Source: Arsenophonus sp052171895
GTDB lineage: Bacteria; Pseudomonadota; Gammaproteobacteria; Enterobacterales; Enterobacteriaceae
Direction of reading: 5' to 3'
NCBI GenBank assembly: GCA_052171895.1
Contig: JBQMRN010000002.1
Span: forward strand, 124,001-188,000
DNA length: 64,000 nt
Shown: positions 1 through 10,680 of the stretch, piece after piece
Numbering within the stretch: position 1 is the stretch's first letter
Layout: each line of letters starts with the position of its first letter
Translations under genes and position numbers: made by a program
The notes under the pieces: model-generated
What the model was told of the DNA's origin: nothing
What the model saw: only the letters and a program-made list of their open reading frames with translations
Databases searched by the model: none

Positions 1-332
1 CCAGACAATTTTGTTGTTGAGCAGGTTTTATAGAGAAATGCCAATTCTTATCTAAAATTTAGCTCAAGTAAGAGGAATGCTGATTGCCAGTTTTTAAATA
101 TGCATCGTGAGAAGTAAAACAATCCATTGCTGGCATTGGAGGAACCAGCGAAAAAATAAGTTCAGCATATGGTTATGATCTCTTAGTATCAAAACTGTTA
201 TCACATTCTCAAGCTGAGAATGTGTTTAGCTATTGCGATCACACATCGTATTATTTTAATCAAAATTTAATTTGAATCAGACCGGGTTATCATTAGCTAA
301 AATACGCTTGCATTAATAACTAGATATAATGG
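1..332. other. Unassigned intergenic DNA
   Basis: No convincing gene is visible. One plus-strand stretch around 120-260 stays open for about 45 codons, but it has no recognisable start and I cannot match it to a family. It may be a gene relic. It ends where an IS1595-type terminal repeat begins near 333. Confidence 0.4.
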
Positions 333-1380
333 CTCTATCTTGGCAAAGATAGTTGCTTTGCGTGAAAAGCAACATGTAACCACATCTATATTTCAATTAT
401 TTTTGTTTTAAACAATATTCTACAGGCCAGATAATTTGATAAATAAAAGGAGCCTACAGCATGGAATCTATTTAGCCATCCTTTTAATCAGCTGATATAA
501 CTTTTTACATTTTAAATATGGAATTCCTTATTAATAACTCTCTAATTATCTAACCTTGCTTAATGGATACTGACTAATTTTATGCTCATTGGTAAAGGTT
601 TCGTACTATTTGGCTCCATCCGAGGATATAATGGAGCCTTTATCGATGATCGGCTCAAGAAAACGGTTAACACACTCTGCATTAAATTCTTCAAGAATCT
701 CATCGCTTATACATATGATACCATTCCGATCTCGGGCAATTAAGATCAAGATTCATTTTTTTATCTCCTCCTCTCCCTCGTTTTCTACATTTTCTATTGG
801 GATAGAATCTTTTCATTTAAAAGATTCAGAAAAATATTTCGTCGAGTTCAACAATACCACTTAATACATATTCATGTTGGCTGTCGCCGATGAAGCAAGG
901 GAATAAAATAGTGATATCGACACCATCTAAGTGCTGTTTTCAAATCAATGCTTCTTTGTTTCACTGACTCCCATAAAGTCAAGCTATTCAATATACATCT
1001 AAGATAAGTAAAACATTTATCCTTGTGATGTAGTTTCGCCAGAGGAGGACTTTCAGTAAGATTCTTAAATGTTTTCCTGCAATTGAGAATTTTACAACGA
1101 TATCGCTGTAACCCTAATGAATGTTCCCCAGCGGATAACATATTCACTCTGACAATATGGGCAGGACAAGGTGAAATGAGTTGCTTCAATACATGAATCG
1201 ACATCATCCGACAGATTATCATACCGAGCAAACTAATGAGATGCAGCTTTATGGTGGAAGGGAGTGAGGAAAGAGTCTCTTTGATTTGTATGACTGTTTG
1301 CTTTTTCATGGTAAGCTCTATAATGAAAATCCTTTATATAGTATAAGAGATTTCTAGCAAGAACCTTTGCCAACATAGGC
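333..1380 (-). mobile_element. Dead IS1595-family insertion sequence, copy 1
   Basis: Both ends carry a degenerate terminal repeat of the form GGCTATGTTGGCAAAGG. The transposase reads on the minus strand from about 1309, beginning MKKQTVIQIKETL, followed by a zinc-ribbon-like region and a Leu-rich stretch. That is the layout of IS1595/ISXO2-like DDE transposases. Frameshifts and stops break the frame after about 145 codons, so it cannot make a full transposase. No matching target duplication is seen at the two ends. The right end runs straight into the interior of an IS256 copy. Confidence 0.75.
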
Positions 1381-2034
1381 ATATCCCGCCATCGACCCAA
1401 AAATAAAGGTAGTGCGGATCGCTTAAATCACGCAGGTGTACCCATTGCCTGTCCTCTTGAAATCATTGCTGTTTCAGTCTTCTGATGATACAGGCAGAGA
1501 GGCCATATACTTTCTCACCGAGAAGGACTATCTGAGCTCCATGAAAATCACCGATGGAGATACCTCGCAGCTATCCACCATGCTAGCAACTCTTCGACGT
1601 TTTTTTACATGCTTCAAATAAGGCGTTAGCAAGAAGCTGTTGAAGTATATTCCATTGCTACTGCGATCCCCATTAACCTTAGGCACTTTAATTTCAAGAT
1701 CACCAATATCAATCTGTATAGTTCATTGTGATAAATAAGCGGTTACTGCAGACGGCATGAAGCCTCTCGATAAAGCGGCGTTCAGCATAATATTGTCGCA
1801 GCATAGCTTCTTACGAGCTCAGCTTCAACAGCGGTGCCTATTAGCTTTCTGGCACCATTACAGATGAGTTCATGCAATGGATCAGAGGTAATATCTGGTT
1901 TTGTAAATACTTGTAAGGTAGACTTTCATGACATATCATCTCTTTGTTGTTAAAATCATCTACGAAATTAATCAGCAGGACACACGCTATGATCTCCGAA
2001 ACGAAACCTCATACAGCAGAAATGAGCATAACTC
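1381..2034 (-). mobile_element. Partial IS256-family element (5' part)
   Basis: This is the 5' half of the IS256-type element that recurs throughout the window. It ends at about 2034 with the outer repeat GAGTTATGCTCATTTC (reverse complement on the plus strand). Its other side is cut at the IS1595 junction near 1380. Minus-strand fragments read as IS256 transposase N-terminal and middle sequence, with stops and frameshifts. Confidence 0.7.
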
Positions 2035-2183
2035 TCTTAAAACTTTTATTAATTCAAGAAATATTTATTCAGCGTACTCCATCCATTCTTGAATACCACC
2101 TAATTTATCACTACCAGTATTTTGGATTTAATAAAGATGATGATGCTAGTTGAGGCTATTATTAGATTTATATTTATTGCTTG
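2035..2183. other. Short unassigned spacer with IS91 target CTTG
   Basis: This is AT-rich sequence between an IS256 end and an IS91 3' end. The last four bases (CTTG at 2180-2183, which is CAAG in IS91 orientation) equal one of the two target tetranucleotides known for IS91. No gene was recognised. Confidence 0.45.
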
Positions 2184-4103
2184 ATGGTTAAAAATTAAAT
2201 CCTTTTTTAAATAAAGACTAAAAGCTATCCATTTTTACTAAAAGGAGATAGAATCACTTAACTGGATTCTATTGTAAATAAAAATTTCATCAAAGTGTAT
2301 ATTCTTTATACCTAATACTCTAATTTTAGAGATATTAATCCTAGGTTTTGCTTAATAAGTATTGTTTTTCATTTTATGTATTCTTTTTGACAAGAATAAT
2401 TCCGTTGCCTATTTGCTAACCTCTCAGCGTCGATAAAAAGTAGCCTGTGGCCACTTAGAATACATTTGTACGGATATCTGTACGCAGAAATTTTTTCATA
2501 AGAATAGCGAATCCTAGTTTTCTAGTTTTTTGCGAGCCATCATCTTTATCGCCTTAACACCTTCTGTAATAATTTGCCTTTTTTATGATTCAAGAAGAAA
2601 CTATAGTAACGCACCATCTTAAAATGCCTCCTCGGAATATGGCTAATATAGCCTCCGATCATCGCTTCCTTCGTCAGGGTCTCTGACGGTACTGGTGAAG
2701 TCCGCTGCTGGCCCATACTAATGATATAGAAGCACTTCCCCATTGATAAGGCTGTAATTTTAATGTGGATAGCGGAGGGCGTTTAAGGTAGCCTCATTCG
2801 AGGTATTTCACGTTATGCAAGATCAATTTTCTTTTTTAGTGAAGTGCACTTTCCAGTAACTCATTCCACTTCATCCCTACTCTATCCTTTCAGGTAATGC
2901 TCCCACTGTTTACTGGCGCCGAATATTTTGCTAAAATTAAAAGAATCTACTAAAATTTATCAGCTAATAGCTCTGACGCAGCAGACAGATGATAGCGCTT
3001 CGCTAGATTTCTTCACGTATTCTTTTTTGAAGAACAGATCAGGCAATATAACATGTTTAATATCCAGACCGTCAGGAGTGATGAAAAAATGAGCATGTAG
3101 AGATTGATTAAGCTGTCGAGCATAAGTGTGCAAGGCATATAAAATATCAATTTCGATAGCCTGTTTGTGTGCCAACTATAGCATAGAGCCCAAACGCCCT
3201 TGGGGGTTTTGGCGAGCGGCAAAAAAAGGTACTGAGTCGCGGTTAGTTATTGTTAAAACAAGGTTAAAGTAAAGAAGATGGAGTGTAATGAAAGTAATAT
3301 GTTCCCAGTTGCAGTTGAGTAAAATATGAAGTTGCTGTGCTAATCACTGCACGGTAGCTTTGAAGCTACATGAACTGCAGGCTTTTGACTTTACAGATTT
3401 AGCAGAAAAAATGGCGGTGGGTATGTTCAGGAGAGGCACAGTAATAGCGCTGAATTTATAACCAACCTAATGGGTACAAGTGCCGCATAGACAAGCATTC
3501 CCTTGACAGATAGACGGGTCAAGGAGTTAAGACTTTCATCGTGTTTTTCAAAAAATTATTCCAGCCCTCATCAATGGTGAAAAGTAATTTAGTTTGGAGC
3601 GGGTAGAGAATTATAGATCTAGGTAAATTACCTTCTTGCTATCTGTAAGAGAAATAGAAATCGACATCCTGTCCGAATTTGTTAGATCTATCGGCCAAGT
3701 TATCATTGTATTTACCCAGGTGTCGAAGAAGGAGAGGGGGATGATACTTAGATGTCGAAAAAAAATTGAGGAGAGAGTGTATCGGCCGTAATGCTGTATG
3801 GCCTATTTTTAGGTGTCATAAAAAATTTAGTTGGTCTGTCATTATTAATTTCGTGAGGGAGATCATAAAGTAATTCAAATAATCGAGCGGTGTATAACAC
3901 GTGAAGTCGCATGTTATCTTTCTGATTTTAGCTGGTTTACGCTTTCTATGAGATTTATTCCGAGCCATCTGGATGAATTTCTGAAAAAACATATCGTAGA
4001 GTATAAAATAGTAATCAGATCATGAACTTATTCGAAGCATCGTAGCTCCCCCCCTCCATCCCCCTCGCCGATTACACCATAGTGTGCTACGTATTCTAAT
4101 TTA
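2184..4103 (-). mobile_element. Dead IS91-family element, copy 1
   Basis: This is the Y2-type transposase wreck on the minus strand. In different frames one can read, in order, a block resembling WQHITFT and FFNNN, then KQAIEIDILYALHTYARQL (about 3175-3090), then IGGYISHIPRRHFKMVRYY (about 2665-2610). These are hallmarks of IS91 transposase. About 640 bp further out (3430-4080) lies the IS91 5' flank, also present in copies 2 and 3. The 3' end abuts CAAG. Stops and frameshifts are numerous, so the transposase is inactive. Confidence 0.75.
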
Positions 4104-4400
4104 TTAATATAATTATGCTAATTATTTTTAATGTAGCTTACATATTAAGCTAATCTGTTATTTATAATAATTATTATATTTTAATAAATTATTTTCATTA
4201 TCAATAAATAACTTATTTAAGTAATGCATTATTAATATATAATAATAAAGTTTAACTCTTAAAAATAAGGAATGATTTAATATTAATGTAATTAATTACA
4301 TTGAAGTTTTGGCTAAGGTTAAATAATAATTTAACCCTAATTTTACTATATCTAAAGTATATTATTAATAAATAAAATTATCTAATTACGAAATAAATTT
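4104..4400. other. Very AT-rich intergenic stretch with small palindromes
   Basis: No gene is visible. It holds an 18-bp perfect palindrome at 4285-4302 (AATGTAATT and its complement) and an 8-bp stem with a 4-base loop at 4317-4336. It precedes a relic of a signal-peptide gene, so promoter or leader sequence is possible but not demonstrable. Confidence 0.4.
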
Positions 4401-4545
4401 TATGAAATTAAAATAATAATTATTATTAATAATATCATTAGCAATATTAGTATTAGTTACTAATATAAGCTTTGCTAAAGCTAATATTCAGCTCAATCCT
4501 TTGGATTGTTATATCAATTTTTTTCTCTAGTCGAGCTTAATCTAT
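4401..4545 (+). pseudogene. Start of an exported-protein gene, cut by IS256
   Basis: An ATG at 4401 opens a frame whose residues, apart from two adjacent TAA codons at positions 5-6, form a classic signal peptide: MKLK, a Leu/Ile/Val-rich core of about 15 residues, then SFAKA. That fits a signal peptidase I site after Ala. Only about 40 codons remain before an IS256 end at 4546. The mature protein is missing, so its identity cannot be told. Confidence 0.5.
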
Positions 4546-5658
4546 GAGTTTAAGCTCATTTCTGGTATATGGGGGGTCTGAGTTGATGGCGGCATATCCT
4601 GCTGATTAATTTCGTGAATGATTTCAACAACAGAGATATGATAGACCATAAAAAAGTTTACTCTACTGGTATCTTCGAAACAAGATATTACCTGTGATTC
4701 CTTGTATGCACTCATCTGTAATGCTGCTAGGTACCTGATAGCTACCTCCGCCGTTGAGGCTGAGTTCGAAGCCATGCTACGACAAAATTCTGAACGCTGC
4801 TTTGTCGAAGGGACGTGCACAAAGCACGTCATCTGTAATGGTTATTTGCTACAGTGAACTATACAGACGGGTATAGGCGATGTTGAGATTAAACTGCTTA
4901 AAGCCAGTGGTGGGGATCTCATCGGCAACGGAATATGCTTCAACAGCTCGTTGCTACCGCCTTATCTAAAACGTGCAAAAACCTCGAAGAGTTCCTTACC
5001 ATAGCTTTGTACCTACAAAGCATCTCCACCGATGATTTTCACAAAGCCCTATATACGCTTTTCGGTGAAAAAGCAGATGGGGGCCTCTCTGCCAATAGCC
5101 ATCAGCAGATTGAAACAGCAATGGCTTGAAGAACACAGGTAATGCTGCTTGCGTGATTTAAGCGATACACGCTATGTTTATTTCTTTACAGATGCTATAG
5201 ACAGTCCTCTAAGGCAAGATGATCGCCTTAGCCTGCTGGTGGTCAGCATAGGCATCACTGAGGATGGAGGTAAATAGCTCGTTACGCTCGAAAATGGTTA
5301 ACGAGAGTTAAGAAGCAAATATGGCCAAACTAACTTCTCAATGACCTGCGAGCAAGTGGCTTAACTTTATCTCCCAGGCTTGCTACTGTGGACGGGTAGT
5401 GCTTAATTTTTGGAATGTAATGAAAAAAGATTCCTTGACACGCAGCACCAACAGTGTTGGGTACACAAAACAGCTAATGTGTTAGCCTCACTCCCAAAAA
5501 GGCATCCAACATCGAAAATTAAGGCTAAGCTGCCTGAGGTTATCCTAGAGGTAGCAGAAAGCTGTGATGCTGCTAATAACGCCATTGATGTTTTCTTGAT
5601 AAGGTTTTCAGCGAAGTATTCTCTGCAGCGCTATGAAGAATCGGAGAAAGATCGAGAA
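4546..5658 (+). mobile_element. IS256-family element, left part (split by IS91)
   Basis: It begins with the IS256-type end (GAGTTTAAGCTCATTTC). Plus-strand frames show transposase blocks: SSLLPPYLKRAK-like near 4940, then a WVHKTANVLASLPK block near 5460, then KDREE near 5650. The transposase is broken by stops. An IS91 copy interrupts it at 5659 and the gene resumes at 7554 with the next codons (ELLAFY). Confidence 0.8.
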
Positions 5659-7553
5659 GAACATAGAACACTATGGTGTGACCGGAGTACAGATATGCCG
5701 ATTAGCGGGGAAGTTCATGATCTGAGTACTGTTTTATATCCTGCGATATGTTAATTTTTTCAGGAATTCATCCAGATGCCTCGGAATAAATCTCTAAGAA
5801 AGGATAAATGGGTACAGAGGAAGACAACACGCGATTTCACATATTTTATACCGCTTGTTTATCCGAAGCGCTTTATGAGCTTCCTCTAAAAATTAATCAT
5901 GATAGATTAGACCGACTGAATTTTTATGACAAAAAAAGAGGTCATACAGCAATGCGTCCGACTCGGGTCATCAATTTTTTTTAATACGCAAGTATTATCC
6001 GCCTCTCTATTCACGATTATCTGGAGTTTTGAGCAAAACGCCCGAGCCAAACCTGATGACACTTGGATAGAACTTCATTGAGGGGGGATATAACTGAAAC
6101 TAGCTTACCGATGAATTTATCACCTATAGAGCACTAGAGATAATCCTGTCTCCTTAGCCACTTTTGAATAAACACAAAGATAACTTGGCCGATAGACATA
6201 ACGAATGCGGACAGGATGACGATTTTTATTTCTCTGGTAGATACACCAAAAGGGTAATTTACACAGATGTATAACCCACCGCCAAACACTAAACTGCTTT
6301 TTAGGACTGATGACGGCTGGAATGAATTTTTTGAAAAATACGGTGAAAGTATTAACTCGTTGGACCCGTCTATCTCTCTAGCGAATGCTTGCCTGCAGTT
6401 CATGCGCCTTCAGAGTTACTGAGCAGTGATTAGCACAGCAGCTTCATATTTTAGTCAACTGCAACTGGCAACATATTACTTTTATTATACTCTATCTTCT
6501 TTGGCCTTTTTTCAACAATAACTACCCGCTATTTAATACTCTATTTTACCCCATTCTGGGCTATGCTTGCAGTGGGCATGCAAACATGGTAATCGAAATT
6601 AATATCTTCTGTGTTTTGCATATTTATGGTCGACAACTCAATCAATCTCTCCAGGTTCATCTCTCTATTGTCACTTGTGGTGATCTGAATATTAAAGATG
6701 CTGTATGGTGTTGAGCTGTTCTTCAAAAAAACAGGTGAAAAATCTGTGGAGTGTTTTTGTCATCCGATGTTGCTACGTCACAGCTATGATCTGATAAATT
6801 CTAGTACTCTTCCTAGTTTGTGGCTTGGGCATATCCGCACCAAAGTAGTGGCAGCATTACTTGAAGGCAGAGTACTGGTATGGGATGTTACTGGAAGTGC
6901 ACTTTACTAAAAAGACGAAAGGTGCGTGGCATAGCGTGAAATGCCTCTAGTGTTACCTTAAAACGGCCAGCAGTATCCGCGTCAAAACTACGGGATTACC
7001 AAAGGGGGAATGGTTGTACATCATTAGTATGGACCACCGGACTTAAGCAGTACCTACAGAGACACTGACGAAGGAAGCGATGATCGGGGGCTATATTAGC
7101 CATATTACGAGGAGGCATTTTAAAATGGTGCGTTACTATGGTTTCTTGTTGAATCGTAAACAAAGCACCTTATTACTAAAGGTGTATAAAGTGATGAAAA
7201 TGATAGCTCGCAAAAAACTAGAAAACTAGGATTCGCTATTCTTATGAAAGAATTCCTGCGTATAGGATCTGTATAAATGTATTCTGTATGGCAACAGGCT
7301 ACTTTTTATCGACGCTCAGCTTAGCAAACAGGCAACAGAATTTTTATCAGAAAAAATGCATAAATGAAATAATAATGCTTATTAAGCCAGACCTATGGTT
7401 AATATCTCTAAAATTAGTGCATTAGGTATAAAAAATACACACTCCGATAAAATTATTATTTACAATAGACCCAGTAAAGCGATTCTATCTCCTTTTAAGA
7501 TAAGGGATAGCTTTTGGTCTTTATTTTAAAAAGCAATTCAATTTCTTAATCAT
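5659..7553 (+). mobile_element. Dead IS91-family element, copy 2, nested in IS256
   Basis: About 1.9 kb, close to the size of IS91. The transposase reads on the plus strand in pieces: a WQHITF and FFNNNYPLFNTLF block (about 6455-6540), the histidine-containing LHIYGRQLNQ region (about 6620), then AKKTKGAWHSVK near 6910 and a degraded IGGYISHI/RHFKMVRYYG region at 7080-7140. Its 3' end directly abuts GAAC, an IS91 target tetranucleotide, and there is no target duplication, as expected for rolling-circle IS91 elements. It splits an IS256 transposase exactly between codons for KDREE and ELLAFY. Confidence 0.8.
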
Positions 7554-7871
7554 GAACTGCTGGCATTCTATAACTTTTTCTAAGCGCAGCACTATGGAGT
7601 CAATAAGAACGATAAATCCTGATTAAATCGGTTTTTTGTGCTACAGTGAGGCTACGAAGGCAATGCCCGAAGAACTCTGGTTCGAGAAAAATAATCCTTT
7701 CAATGCTATTTAAGCTTACTCACTTCTGCTCAGAAAAGCTGTAAGCAACTAATATGAATTTGACCTGCTTGAACCTGCTAGTAAACAACGTCTAATTTAA
7801 GGATAGAGAACAGATTCACAAAGCATTAGAGCAAAGCCTAGCCTGTCATCCATTAGATTTGGTAATAACTT
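7554..7871 (+). mobile_element. IS256-family element, right part (after IS91)
   Basis: This continues the transposase interrupted at 5658. ELLAFYNFF, then a degraded IESAF region and a C-terminal QRLI-like tail, are readable with frameshifts. It ends with the other IS256 terminal repeat (complement of GAGTTATTACC-type) at 7871. The flanking 8-mers, TAATCTAT before 4546 and AGTATATC after 7871, do not match. Confidence 0.75.
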
Positions 7872-8569
7872 AGTATATCACAAGGATAAATGGTTTAGTT
7901 ATCTGCGATATATGTTAAATACCTTGACTTTACAGGAGTGAGAAAAACAAACAGGCATTGATTTGAAAAGAGCGTTTAGATGGCCTCACTACTTCCTTCT
8001 TCATCGGCGACAGCCAACATAAATGCACTAGGTAGTATTGTTGAAATCTACGAAATATTTTCCTGAATCCTTTATAATGGAAAGGTTATATTCCAAATAG
8101 GAAAGCTAAAAACGTAGAACAGGAAAAGATAAAAGGAAAAATGAATTGTGCGGTCTTTAATCGCTAGAGATCGATAGGTGTCATGTGAGCGATAAGATTC
8201 TTAAAAAGTTTAATGCAGAGTATAATTCCCCGTTTTCTTGGACTGATCTTTGATAAATAGTTCAATTCTTTGCTAGGATGCAACTAAATGCTAGGTAATC
8301 TTTACCAGAAAGCATCAAAATTACTTACCTTTACCTAATAAAGTTGGATAATTAGAGAGTTATTGGTAATGAATTCCACATTTAAAATATGAAAAGTTAT
8401 ATCGAACCTGATTAAAAGGACGGCTAAGTAGATTCCATGCTGTAAGATCTCATTTTATTTAGCGAATCTTCTGGCATGGAGAAGATTGTTTCAAAGTAGA
8501 ACAATTGAAATACACAGCTGGCTACAAATTGCTTTGAGAATAAAGCAAGATCCTTTTGCCAACATAGCT
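7872..8569 (+). mobile_element. IS1595-family fragment, 5' end missing
   Basis: It starts abruptly inside the transposase (HKDKWFSYLR-like residues at 7880) directly against the IS256 end. It runs to the IS1595 terminal repeat CCAACATAGCT at 8569. The zinc-ribbon part is absent and the remaining frame is broken. Confidence 0.7.
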
Positions 8570-8632
8570 CTTTTTTCTTCTAAATTTCGTTAAAAAACCG
8601 TATTCTTTGCTAAGATGAGGTCTTTCTCTCTG

Positions 8633-8731
8633 TTAAATTTTGATTTTAGTTATGTTGTCAGAGCCCGTATCCTGGTAACCAATGATTATGGTAATGCTAA
8701 TAATGGTGGTATTGAAAGTTGTCTTAGGCAT
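8633..8731 (-). pseudogene. thrL: Relic of the thr operon leader peptide gene
   Basis: A 32-codon minus-strand frame starts at 8731 and is rich in Thr and Ile codons (M-P-K-T-T-F-N-T-T-I-I-S-I-T-I-I-I-G). This resembles ThrL, the attenuation peptide of thrABC, whose translation senses threonyl- and isoleucyl-tRNA. Position supports it: in E. coli thrL diverges from arcA, and here arcA begins about 630 bp away on the opposite strand. The structural genes thrABC are absent and an IS1595 fragment lies immediately downstream. A poly-U attenuator hairpin is not recognisable. The peptide frame is still open, but with nothing to regulate it is a relic. Confidence 0.55.
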
Positions 8732-8741
8732 CACTGTCCTA

Positions 8742-8796
8742 ACTTTCTATTAAAATGTTTAGCTAAATACTGCTTATAACAATTTTAATAGAAAGT
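8742..8796. repeat. Perfect 15-bp inverted repeat
   Basis: The arms ACTTTCTATTAAAAT and its exact complement are separated by 25 bases. It lies just upstream of the thrL relic. It has no T-run on either side that would make it a standard terminator. Confidence 0.7.
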
Positions 8797-9357
8797 CAAA
8801 TAATTTATTCTTTAATTACTAAAACTAATTAAAATATATATTTTATTAAATAAAAATATATATTTTAACAGAATATATTTCACTTTAAGTATATAAAATA
8901 TTTAATAGAATAAATGAGAATTTATATCTATTTTTAATCAGCAATGATTAATAAATGTTAATACATAAATAATAATAAGGCTAGGTTTATATTTTCATAT
9001 AGATGAATATGCATTTATTTTAATAGAAATACAATATTTTATGACATAAAATCATGAAATTTAAGTAATAATTTTTATAAAAGTTTTTTTATTTTGATGT
9101 GTATTAAAAAAGTTATTTTTAGGTGCTAAAAAGCATTTTAGCTGTTATATTTATGTTAACATAAAAAAAGAAAAAATTATTTAGTAAATTTATTTTAAGT
9201 TCATATAATTTTATATTACAAAAATAATTATATGAACTTTAATGATGTTCGCTAAGCTTTCATTAGCGTTATAAAACAAAAATAGATAAAGCATGCTCTT
9301 GAAACAATTAGTATGTAAATTCTAGTAATTTATATTATAGAGAGTTAGGTAGCACAT
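8797..9357. other. AT-rich region between the thrL and arcA relics
   Basis: No gene was recognised in about 560 bp of strongly AT-rich DNA. It contains a perfect 14-bp inverted repeat (9197-9210 with 9226-9239, loop 15). By synteny this is where the long arcA leader and promoters would lie. Confidence 0.45.
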
Positions 9358-10070
9358 ATGCAAATCCCACATATTTTAATTGTGGAAGATGAGATTGTCA
9401 CATGCAATACCTTAAAAAGCATTTTCGAAGCTGAAGGCTATATTGTAAATGAAGCTACTAACTAATGGTGACGAAATGCACAAGATTATATATGATAATG
9501 ATATAAATTTACTCATTATGGATATTAATTTACCAGGCAAAATGGTCTGCTCTCCTTGCGCGTGAATTACGTGAGCAAGCTCATGTTACGCTGATTTTTC
9601 TTGCAGGGGGTGATAATGAAGTTGATAAGATATTAGGATTAGAAATTGGGGCTGATGATTATATAACTAAGCCTTTCAACCATCGTGAATTAACAATTCG
9701 TGCCTGAAATTTACTTTCTCGCACAATGAATCTTTGCAAAATCAGTGATCAAAGATGCCAGCACATTGAAAGTTATAAATTTAATGGCTGGGAACTGGAT
9801 ATTAATAATCACTCTTTAATCAGCCCTATTGGTGATCAAAATAAATTACCACGTATTAAATTCAGAGCCATGTTACATTTTTGTAAAAATCAAGGTAAAA
9901 TTCAAACACGTGCAGAACTATTGAAAAATGACCGGACGTGAATTAAAGCCTAAGGATGGAACTGTTGATGTGACTATCCGTTGTATTCGTAATACACTTT
10001 GAATCGATAGTCGATACACCAGAAATTATTCCCACCATCCTAGTGATGGGTTATCGATTCTGTGGTAATA
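9358..10070 (+). pseudogene. arcA: Aerobic respiration response regulator ArcA, pseudogene
   Basis: Conceptually joined frames give a nearly full ArcA. They start MQIPHILIVEDEIV at 9358, with the phospho-acceptor region LLIMDINLPG, then GADDYITKPF, the DNA-binding half FNGWELDIN, and end GYRFCGNIE near 10067. ArcA is the DNA-binding partner of the ArcB sensor and adjusts respiration genes. Damage includes a small tandem duplication causing a frameshift near 9460, a CGA-to-TGA type stop in IRARNLL near 9704, a 2-base loss near 9925 and another shift near 9998. At least four lesions make it dead. The convergent creA relic next door matches E. coli order. Confidence 0.85.
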
Positions 10071-10137
10071 TTGAAAATAATATAGAAATTAAATTCCTTT
10101 TATTTAGATTGTTGGTTTAATAATTAAATGGTAATTA

Positions 10138-10609
10138 TTACCACACCATAATTAGCACAGCACTAATAACATTTTTAAGCTATCCATTAATTATTTTATC
10201 TGAATAACTTAAATAAATACATTTCGTTGTTTATCATAGATAACGGAATACTTATAGTCTTTTAAAAAATCAATGAAGTACGTTTTTAAAAAACAACTTT
10301 CCCTTTTTTATTATTTAATTTTGTCATCTATGATGGTTAGCTCAACCTCTTGACAAGAAATTGCTGAATCAGTAGTATCTTCGGTTATGCCGAGTTCTCC
10401 TTTAATAACGCCTGTTTTTGCTTGACTCAGATAAGAAGTTATATTATATTAATAGCACGTAGGATCGTCAGTTGCTTCTATAATAGTTTTATTAGTAGCA
10501 AAAATAAAAAGTTTAAATACGATATCAACCGAAGTAATTTATTCTGCTAAGATAGCATCTGGTAGAAAAATTTTATTAAAATAGATAGTAATTTTGATGA
10601 TTTTATCAT
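10138..10609 (-). pseudogene. creA: CreA-family periplasmic protein, pseudogene
   Basis: Minus-strand frames reconstruct CreA: a hydrophobic start at 10609, SVDIVFKLF, AKTGVIKGELGI.EDT.DSAISCQ, then KVVFKKRTSLIF and a C-terminus NVISAVLIMVW with its stop at 10138. CreA is a small exported protein of unknown role encoded beside creBCD and arcA. Here creB, creC and creD are gone and creA faces the arcA relic directly. Stops and frameshifts occur throughout, including one in the signal peptide region. The start codon lies inside a perfect palindrome (10598-10652). Confidence 0.75.
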
Positions 10610-10652
10610 TAAATTAATTTTCTTTAGTTAAATTAATTTAATGATAAAATCA
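10598..10652. repeat. Perfect 23-bp palindrome with a 9-base loop at the creA start
   Basis: Arms 10598-10620 and 10630-10652 are exact reverse complements; the loop is 10621-10629. One arm contains the ATG and first codons of the creA relic, so the other arm is an inverted copy of coding sequence. That is unlike an evolved terminator and fits a template-switch event. Confidence 0.85.
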
Positions 10653-10680
10653 TTTTTAGGTTGTTAATGTTTATTTAAAG

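Noticed and set aside
589..864. A 91-codon plus-strand open frame
   Set aside because: It is antisense to the IS1595 transposase relic, and its residues only mirror that element's sequence.
6134..6403. An 89-codon minus-strand open frame with a hydrophobic segment
   Set aside because: It lies in the IS91 5' flank. The corresponding stretches in the other two copies show resembling but interrupted residues, so I do not call an independent gene. It may be a scrap of the IS91 accessory frame.
8742..10652. A CRISPR array or origin of replication
   Set aside because: The inverted repeats are single, unrelated to each other and not spaced as an array. No DnaA-box cluster was recognised.
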